A DNA stretch of 64,000 bases from Micavibrio_A sp964539025 (lineage in GTDB: Bacteria > Pseudomonadota > Alphaproteobacteria > Micavibrionales > Micavibrionaceae): contig CAZIFA010000004.1 of NCBI GenBank assembly GCA_964539025.1, positions 62,001 through 126,000 of the forward strand, given 5' to 3'. This document shows, in pieces, positions 59,451 through 64,000 of this stretch. Both the position numbers and the translations under genes were made by a program. The stretch's first letter is position 1. Each line of letters begins with the position of its first letter. The notes below the pieces were generated by a model that made no database searches, had not been told where the DNA came from, and saw nothing but the letters and a program-made list of their open reading frames with translations.

Positions 59451-59597
59451 ATGAGAAAAGCAGAAGCTTCTTTCGCCAAACCCCTCCCCGGACACACCAC
59501 GAATCTGGTTCGCCCGCCTTGCGGTTTGGGCAGCTTTTCTATACATATGTCAAACCCACAACATTATAGGAGGCCATACCATTCTCAAAACTCGTAG
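59451..59597 (+). other. Structured leader of rsfS with a 48-codon open frame
   Basis: From the predicted start point an ATG at 59451 opens a 48-codon frame ending TAG at 59595-59597, past the rsfS initiation site. In the RNA, CCAAACC (59476-59482) can pair with GGTTTGG (59523-59529), closing a loop that holds CACCACGAATCTGGTTCG. CTTTTCT follows the stem, but it is a weak terminator. The element may be a leader peptide or attenuator, a small RNA, or neither. Confidence 0.4.
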
Positions 59598-59973
59598 CAC
59601 CGGTCCGTTCGACGTGACCGCCCTTAAAGACCTTGTCGTAGCGTCGCTTGATGACGATAAAGGCGTAGAAATCCAGACGATCGACCTTAGCGGCCAGTCC
59701 GCCCTTGCAGATTATATAATTGTCGCCTCTGGAACATCCTCAAGACACATCACATCCATGGCCGAAAAGCTCCGCGAACGCCTCGAAGCGCGTGGCACGA
59801 CGGGCATTCGCATCGAAGGTATGGGACAGGCCAACTGGGTCGTTCTCGATGCTGGCGATGTCATCGTCCACCTGTTCAGGCCAGAAGTCCGCGAATTTTA
59901 TAATATCGAGAAAATGTGGAGCGTTCCCGTTCCCGGTTCCGATACAAAAAGCGGCGGATTGAACCGGGTCTAA
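59581..59973 (+). CDS. rsfS: Ribosome silencing factor RsfS
   Basis: Blocks joining of ribosomal subunits by binding uL14. The family core is clear: LKDLVVASLDDDKGVEIQTIDLSGQSALADYIIVASGTSSRHITSMAEKLRERL, then IEGMGQANWVVLDAGDVIVHLF. A strong TAGGAGG (59567-59573) lies seven bases before an in-frame ATT at 59581 and no other start fits it; the first standard start is a GTG at 59614 without a ribosome site. I therefore propose an ATT start, giving 130 residues. With the GTG the protein would be 119. It is followed by rlmH, the usual order. Confidence 0.85.
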   Translation: MLKTRSTGPFDVTALKDLVVASLDDDKGVEIQTIDLSGQSALADYIIVASGTSSRHITSMAEKLRERLEARGTTGIRIEGMGQANWVVLDAGDVIVHLFRPEVREFYNIEKMWSVPVPGSDTKSGGLNRV

Positions 59974-60021
59974 CCCGCCAGAAGCCTATCTTTTCTATCC
60001 CGTTTCGGGCATCCATACAGG

Positions 60022-60459
60022 ATGGCCTCGATTGATCTTATCGCCGTTGGAAAATTGAAAAACGACCCGCTTCTCGATGTGTTCGAGGATTATAAAAAGC
60101 GTCTGGTCTGGAAATTTTCGCTCATCGAACTCGACGGCAAAAATCAGGCCGATGAAATCGCCAAAATCACCGAAAAATTAAAACCGAACGCTGCGCTGAT
60201 CGTCATGGATGAACGCGGCAAGAGTCTATCCAGTCGTGATTTTGCCGCGAAGATTGAAGCATGGCAGACCAATTTCAATCACATTCAATTCGTTATCGGC
60301 GGCGCGGATGGGCTGTCCGATGACATCCGTAAAAAGGCCACGATGATCCTGTCATTTGGCGCGCAGACTTGGCCGCACATGCTGGCGCGGACCATGCTGA
60401 TGGAACAGATTTACCGCGCGCAGCAGATTATCGCCGGCCATCCGTATCACAGGGATTGA
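60022..60459 (+). CDS. rlmH: 23S rRNA pseudouridine-1915 N3-methyltransferase RlmH
   Basis: A SPOUT-fold methyltransferase acting on 70S ribosomes. The 145-residue protein has IDLIAVGKLKNDPLL, the SAM loop FVIGGADGLSDDI and the C-terminal knot HMLARTMLMEQIYRAQQIIAGHPYHRD. It follows rsfS as in most bacteria. Confidence 0.97.
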   Translation: MASIDLIAVGKLKNDPLLDVFEDYKKRLVWKFSLIELDGKNQADEIAKITEKLKPNAALIVMDERGKSLSSRDFAAKIEAWQTNFNHIQFVIGGADGLSDDIRKKATMILSFGAQTWPHMLARTMLMEQIYRAQQIIAGHPYHRD

Positions 60460-60474
60460 GAATAATGGTGAATA

Positions 60475-60606
60475 TTTTTTTACAAAAAGACACAAAGAAA
60501 TGTCATCCTGAGCGCAGCGAAGGATCTCATGAGATCCTTCAGTCACTTCGTTCCTTCAGGATGACATCTGTAAACTTTGTGCCTTCGTGTCTTCTTGTGA
60601 AAAAAA
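60475..60606. repeat. Palindromic repeat, family A, with extended outer arms
   Basis: The core TGTCATCCTGAGCGC...TTCAGGATGACA (60501-60566) matches 2492-2552. Outside it, AAAAAGACACAAAG on the left mirrors CTTTGTGCCTTCGTGTCTTC on the right, extending the inverted repeat to about 130 bases. It lies between rlmH and the ATG chosen for envC. Confidence 0.8.
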
Positions 60607-61763
60607 TGTTTCTCGCTATCGCCATTCTCTCCTTATTAACGTCCCCCGCCCTCGCCCAAGAACCCCCCGCCCGTCACCCATCCGCGCAAGTGGAACAAGA
60701 CCGCAAGGAAGCTGAAGCCAAAAAGGCCGAACTGGAAAAACAGGCGAAGGAAATGTCCTCCGAACTGGATGACACCAAAAACACGCTGGTCGAAATCGCC
60801 GCTCGCATCAAAAAGAATGAAACGCGCCTCAACGAACTTGATAAACGCATGGAATCCAACCGTAAGGAACAAGATGATATCCAAAAGCGCTTAAAGAAAG
60901 ACAAAAACTCCATCGGCAATCTCGTGCTGGCGCTGGAACGTCTTGATAGAACGCCGCCCGAAGCCATCCTCGCCCGTCCCGGCGCGCCGCTGGAAACGGC
61001 GCAAAGCGCCATGCTGCTCCAAAGCATCTTGCCCGACATCTACGGCCGAGCCGAAGCTTTGAAAAAAGACCTCACCCGTCTTGATGAAATTCTAAACGAC
61101 ATGGAAAAAGACAAGGCAGAGGTGAGGAGTACCGCTGCCGAACTGCTCCAGCGTCAGGAAGAAATCGGCGGGCTGCTCAAAAAACGCAAAGGGCTTTACG
61201 CCAAAACCCGCACGGACATAAAAGAGCAGGAAGTAGCATTACGGGAAATATCGACCCGCGCCGATAACCTCAAAGACCTCGTTGATCGCATCGAAGAACG
61301 CGAACAAGAAGCGCGTACCGGCAGCGGTTCGGGTGAATCTTCCCGCGCTGGCTTTGCTCGCCCGACCCCGATTCCAAAGTCCGGCTCCGCGCAATTGCCG
61401 ATCAGCGGCATGATCAGGACAGGCTATAAACAGACCGATGATATCGGAGCCGAAAGCCAGGGCCTGACCATCGAAGGTCGTTCCGGTGCATTGGTTGTCT
61501 CCCCCATGGGCGGGGTCGTCCGCTATGCCGGATACTTCAAGAATTACGGGCAGATAATCATTGTGGAACACCAGAAAGATTATCACAGCCTTATTGCAGG
61601 TTTATCCAGAATTGATACAGTGGTGGGGCAATCAGTTGCGGCAGGCGAACCGGTCGGCACTCTGGCCAAATCATCGTCAGAAGGGGGAAAGCCGACCCTC
61701 TATTACGAACTTCGTCTTAACGGCGAACCCGTGAACCCTGCCCGCAAGTTTGCCGGACTCTAG
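60606..61763 (+). CDS. envC: Murein hydrolase activator EnvC
   Basis: Activates cell-division amidases in the periplasm. From ATG 60606 the protein has 385 residues: a signal peptide (MFLAIAILSLLTSPALA), a long coiled coil (about 25-230), and a C-terminal degenerate LytM/M23 domain (VVSPMGGVVRYAGYFKNYGQIIIVEHQKDYHSLIAGLSRI). It lacks the full HxH of active M23 enzymes, consistent with an activator. An in-frame ATG at 60465, six bases after rlmH, would add 47 residues read through the palindromic repeat; there is no stop in between. Confidence 0.93.
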   Translation: MFLAIAILSLLTSPALAQEPPARHPSAQVEQDRKEAEAKKAELEKQAKEMSSELDDTKNTLVEIAARIKKNETRLNELDKRMESNRKEQDDIQKRLKKDKNSIGNLVLALERLDRTPPEAILARPGAPLETAQSAMLLQSILPDIYGRAEALKKDLTRLDEILNDMEKDKAEVRSTAAELLQRQEEIGGLLKKRKGLYAKTRTDIKEQEVALREISTRADNLKDLVDRIEEREQEARTGSGSGESSRAGFARPTPIPKSGSAQLPISGMIRTGYKQTDDIGAESQGLTIEGRSGALVVSPMGGVVRYAGYFKNYGQIIIVEHQKDYHSLIAGLSRIDTVVGQSVAAGEPVGTLAKSSSEGGKPTLYYELRLNGEPVNPARKFAGL

Positions 61764-61779
61764 ATAACAAGGATTCTTC

Positions 61780-63186
61780 ATGCGTCATTTCTCCCGTATC
61801 GTTCTGAGTGTAGGTCTTGTCTCCCTTCTGGCGCTGAGCGTGGCGATGCCCGTTTATGCGCAAGAAGAACCAAGAACGGTAGGCGAAGAAAAGAAAGAGG
61901 TCGATAAAGACCCTGATGCGAACAACACCTACAAACAACTCAACCTGTTCGGCGAAGTGTTCGAACGCGTACGCGCCAACTATGTTGATCCTGTCAGCGA
62001 CAAACAACTGATCGAACATGCGCTGAACGGTATGTTGTCCAACCTCGACCCGCATTCGAATTACCTCACTGAAAAAGATTTCACCGATATGCAGGTACAA
62101 ACCAAGGGCGAATTTGGCGGCCTTGGCATCGAAGTCACGATGGATAACGGCTTTGTAAAGGTTGTCTCACCGATCGATGATACACCTGCCTTCAAGGCCG
62201 GCATCCTGTCGGGCGATTACATCACGCACATCAACGATGAAACCGTAATGGGCACGACGTTGAACGATGCCGTCGATAAAATGCGCGGCAAGGTCGGCAC
62301 CACTGTCAAACTCACCGTCCGCCGCGAAGGCGTCGACGAAGCGTTGCAATTTCCGCTCAAACGCGATGTCATTCGCATCAAATCCGTCCGCCACCATGTC
62401 GAACAGGACAATGTAGGCTATGTCCGCGTGACCACCTTCAACCAGAACACGGTCGATGGTGTTGAAGCCGCGGTCACGGACATCAAAAAACAGGTCGGCG
62501 AAGAAAAACTTCTCGGCTATATTCTTGATCTTCGCAACAACCCCGGCGGCCTGCTCGACCAGGCGATTGGCCTTTCGGATATCTTCCTCGATAAAGGCGA
62601 AATCGTTTCCACGCGTGGCCGTGCCGAGGAAGACACCAAACGTGATAACGCCACGCCCGGCGACATGACGGGCGGAAAACCTGTCGTCGTCCTTATCAAC
62701 GGCGGTTCTGCCTCTGCGTCAGAAATCGTCGCGGGCGCGTTGCAAGATCACCGCCGCGCCATCCTGCTCGGCACCAAATCTTTCGGCAAAGGCTCTGTTC
62801 AAACCGTTATCCCGCTTCCGGGCAACGGCGCGATGCGCCTGACCACCGCGCGGTATTATACGCCTTCTGGCCGCTCGATTCAGGCCAAGGGCATCGATCC
62901 GGATATCGTCGTCGAACAGGCCAAGATAGAAAAAATTTCTTCGTCCATGGATATTCATGAATCCGACCTGCCCGGTGCTCTGAAAAACCCGGATGCGAAC
63001 AAAACCGCGCCCGCCCCCGAAGTGAAGAAAGTCATCACCGAACCGCCTCCCGAAGACAAAAAGGGTGAAGAAGCGAAGCAGGTGGATAAACAAAAAGATT
63101 CCGAAAAGCAGGATTATCAGTTGTCCCGTGCGGTTGATCTTATTCGTGGCGTATCCATGTATGAAGGCCGCCTGAAACCGAACTAA
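61780..63186 (+). CDS. ctpA: Carboxy-terminal processing protease (S41)
   Basis: A periplasmic serine protease of 468 residues. It has a signal peptide (to about VYAQ), an N-terminal helical part, a PDZ domain (GLGIEVTMDNGFVKVVSPIDDTPAFKAGILSGDYI) and the S41 domain with the catalytic Ser in GGSASASEIVAG (residues 308-319) and the general-base Lys at about 337 in FGKGSVQ. The C-terminus is Lys/Glu-rich. envC, ctpA and the next gene form a typical alphaproteobacterial cluster. Confidence 0.96.
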   Translation: MRHFSRIVLSVGLVSLLALSVAMPVYAQEEPRTVGEEKKEVDKDPDANNTYKQLNLFGEVFERVRANYVDPVSDKQLIEHALNGMLSNLDPHSNYLTEKDFTDMQVQTKGEFGGLGIEVTMDNGFVKVVSPIDDTPAFKAGILSGDYITHINDETVMGTTLNDAVDKMRGKVGTTVKLTVRREGVDEALQFPLKRDVIRIKSVRHHVEQDNVGYVRVTTFNQNTVDGVEAAVTDIKKQVGEEKLLGYILDLRNNPGGLLDQAIGLSDIFLDKGEIVSTRGRAEEDTKRDNATPGDMTGGKPVVVLINGGSASASEIVAGALQDHRRAILLGTKSFGKGSVQTVIPLPGNGAMRLTTARYYTPSGRSIQAKGIDPDIVVEQAKIEKISSSMDIHESDLPGALKNPDANKTAPAPEVKKVITEPPPEDKKGEEAKQVDKQKDSEKQDYQLSRAVDLIRGVSMYEGRLKPN

Positions 63187-63203
63187 GCCTTTAATCGAGG
63201 GGA

Positions 63204-64000
63204 ATGCTTTTGGCAGACGCGCAAAAGGTCAAAAATAGTTTCCTATCCGGCTTTCGTCGCAAGAAAAAAAGCGGCGGCAACGATGGCTTTGTCGTTCCTA
63301 CCGTTATGCCCTCTTCATCTGCTGCTGCGCCTTCCGGTTTTGCCATAGGCTTCAAAGAAGGGCTGATCGGTGGCGCAGTTTTATTCGCTCTGATGGCCGG
63401 ATGGATGTTCCTGCGCTCCTCCGATACCGCCTATAAAATTCAAGACCTTTTGCCATCCAAGGCAGCTTCGATCGAAGACCCGAACGCCGCGCCTTCCGCA
63501 CCTGCCGAAGAAGAACAGACGGCTGCGCCTCAATCAACCGAAACTGAGCAAACCGAACAGCCCGCAGTTCAAGAAAGGCCTGACGGTCCGAAAAGCCTCA
63601 CCGCCCTGTCCGCTGCGCCTTTGGAAGGTTTGAGCCAGGATCATAACGGCAAGATGCTTCCCATCTCACGCATTCAGGACGATATGACACCGTTTCAGGC
63701 TTATAAGAAACCGTTCGAAGCGGTGGCCGGACGTGCGCTGGTCAGCATCGTCATCGTCGATTTCGGGCTTTCGGAATCTCTATCGAACACCGCGCTCGAA
63801 AAACTCCCCGCCGATATAACCCTTGTTTTAAATCCCTACGCCGACGACCCTGCGAAATGGGCGTCGTCTTCGCGCAGCAAAGGCCATGAATTCTGGTTAT
63901 CGTTGCCGATGCAAACCAAAGAGTTTGGCACGGGCGATACCGGGCCTAACACGCTTCTGCTCAACGCCTCGAAAGAAGAAAACGAAGCCCGCCTGTTCAA
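63204..64000 (+). CDS. Divergent polysaccharide deacetylase family protein, 3' end outside the window
   Basis: Open to the right edge, 265 residues visible. The N-terminus has a Lys-rich cytosolic part, a membrane helix near residues 55-72 (IGGAVLFALMAGWMFL), a Pro/Ala/Glu-rich linker, then LVSIVIVDFGLSESLSNTALEKLPADITLVLNPYA, the start of the YibQ/DUF610 divergent deacetylase domain. The position after envC and ctpA supports the call. ATG 63204 is preceded by GAGGGGA. Confidence 0.82.
   Translation, partial: MLLADAQKVKNSFLSGFRRKKKSGGNDGFVVPTVMPSSSAAAPSGFAIGFKEGLIGGAVLFALMAGWMFLRSSDTAYKIQDLLPSKAASIEDPNAAPSAPAEEEQTAAPQSTETEQTEQPAVQERPDGPKSLTALSAAPLEGLSQDHNGKMLPISRIQDDMTPFQAYKKPFEAVAGRALVSIVIVDFGLSESLSNTALEKLPADITLVLNPYADDPAKWASSSRSKGHEFWLSLPMQTKEFGTGDTGPNTLLLNASKEENEARLF

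Noticed and set aside
59450..59540. SRP RNA, 6S RNA or tmRNA in the gap before rsfS
   Set aside because: The conserved SRP core and the tRNA-like ends of tmRNA are absent, and the length does not fit 6S RNA.
2492..60566. Dispersed repeats taken as a CRISPR array
   Set aside because: The copies are kilobases apart, differ in sequence, lack spacers of regular length, and no cas genes are present.

Overview
This window is a stretch of alphaproteobacterial chromosome. Three things support that. A CcrM-type GANTC methyltransferase sits after rnhB. The F-type ATP synthase Fo operon (atpI-B-E-F'-F) carries a duplicated b/b' subunit. Conserved neighbourhoods include rplU-rpmA-obgE-proB, mutY-DUF721-dsbA-smc, proA-nadD-rsfS-rlmH-envC-ctpA-yibQ and mltB-rlpA-dac-tmk. 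The mix fits a Rhodospirillales or Micavibrio-like lineage, but the sequence alone does not fix the genus.

Layout. (1) 1-5405: cell-wall genes on the minus strand (YdcF-like, mltB, rlpA, D,D-carboxypeptidase, tmk), facing a partial unknown gene at the left edge. (2) 5406-7667: palindromic repeats, one tRNA-Ser(TGA) with a stray copy of its 5' end upstream, then an AT-rich three-gene accessory module led by a TIGR04255-family protein. (3) 7668-14139: a K+-channel gene, then a tightly coupled membrane set (GT-C-like multipass protein, GtrB/DPM1-like glycosyltransferase, methyltransferase, UPF0104-like membrane protein) and dctA. (4) 14386-22834: a small membrane gene with its own promoter and terminator, then glycosyltransferases, an ABC exporter, a polysaccharide transferase and an asparagine-synthase-like protein. 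(5) 22848-34979: a compact 12-gene minus-strand operon for pseudaminic acid. It has pseB, pseC, pseF, an associated methylase, an acetamidino-forming trio (PseA/WbpG-like plus HisH/HisF paralogues), a pseG-pseH fusion and pseI, then a glycosyltransferase, a UDP-sugar dehydrogenase and an FkbM methyltransferase. (6) 35203-64000: mostly core genes on the plus strand.

The window encodes a surface-glycan factory (regions 3-5) between cell-envelope, translation, DNA-repair and energy genes. Pseudaminic acid, probably carrying an acetamidino group, would be made in the cytosol and transferred to a glycan or to flagellin. The GT-C/GtrB/UPF0104 set would decorate an envelope polymer from a lipid-linked sugar.

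The most striking pattern is a set of dispersed palindromic repeats, most with TGTCAT...ATGACA ends. At least one sits in frame inside a protein gene (rnhB). One forms the n-region of the MltB signal peptide. One may be translated at the start of envC. One supplies the likely -35 box of proB. Other points of note are the AT-rich accessory genes beside tRNA-Ser and between dsbA and smc, an ATT start codon proposed for rsfS, and five GANTC sites packed upstream of ccrM.
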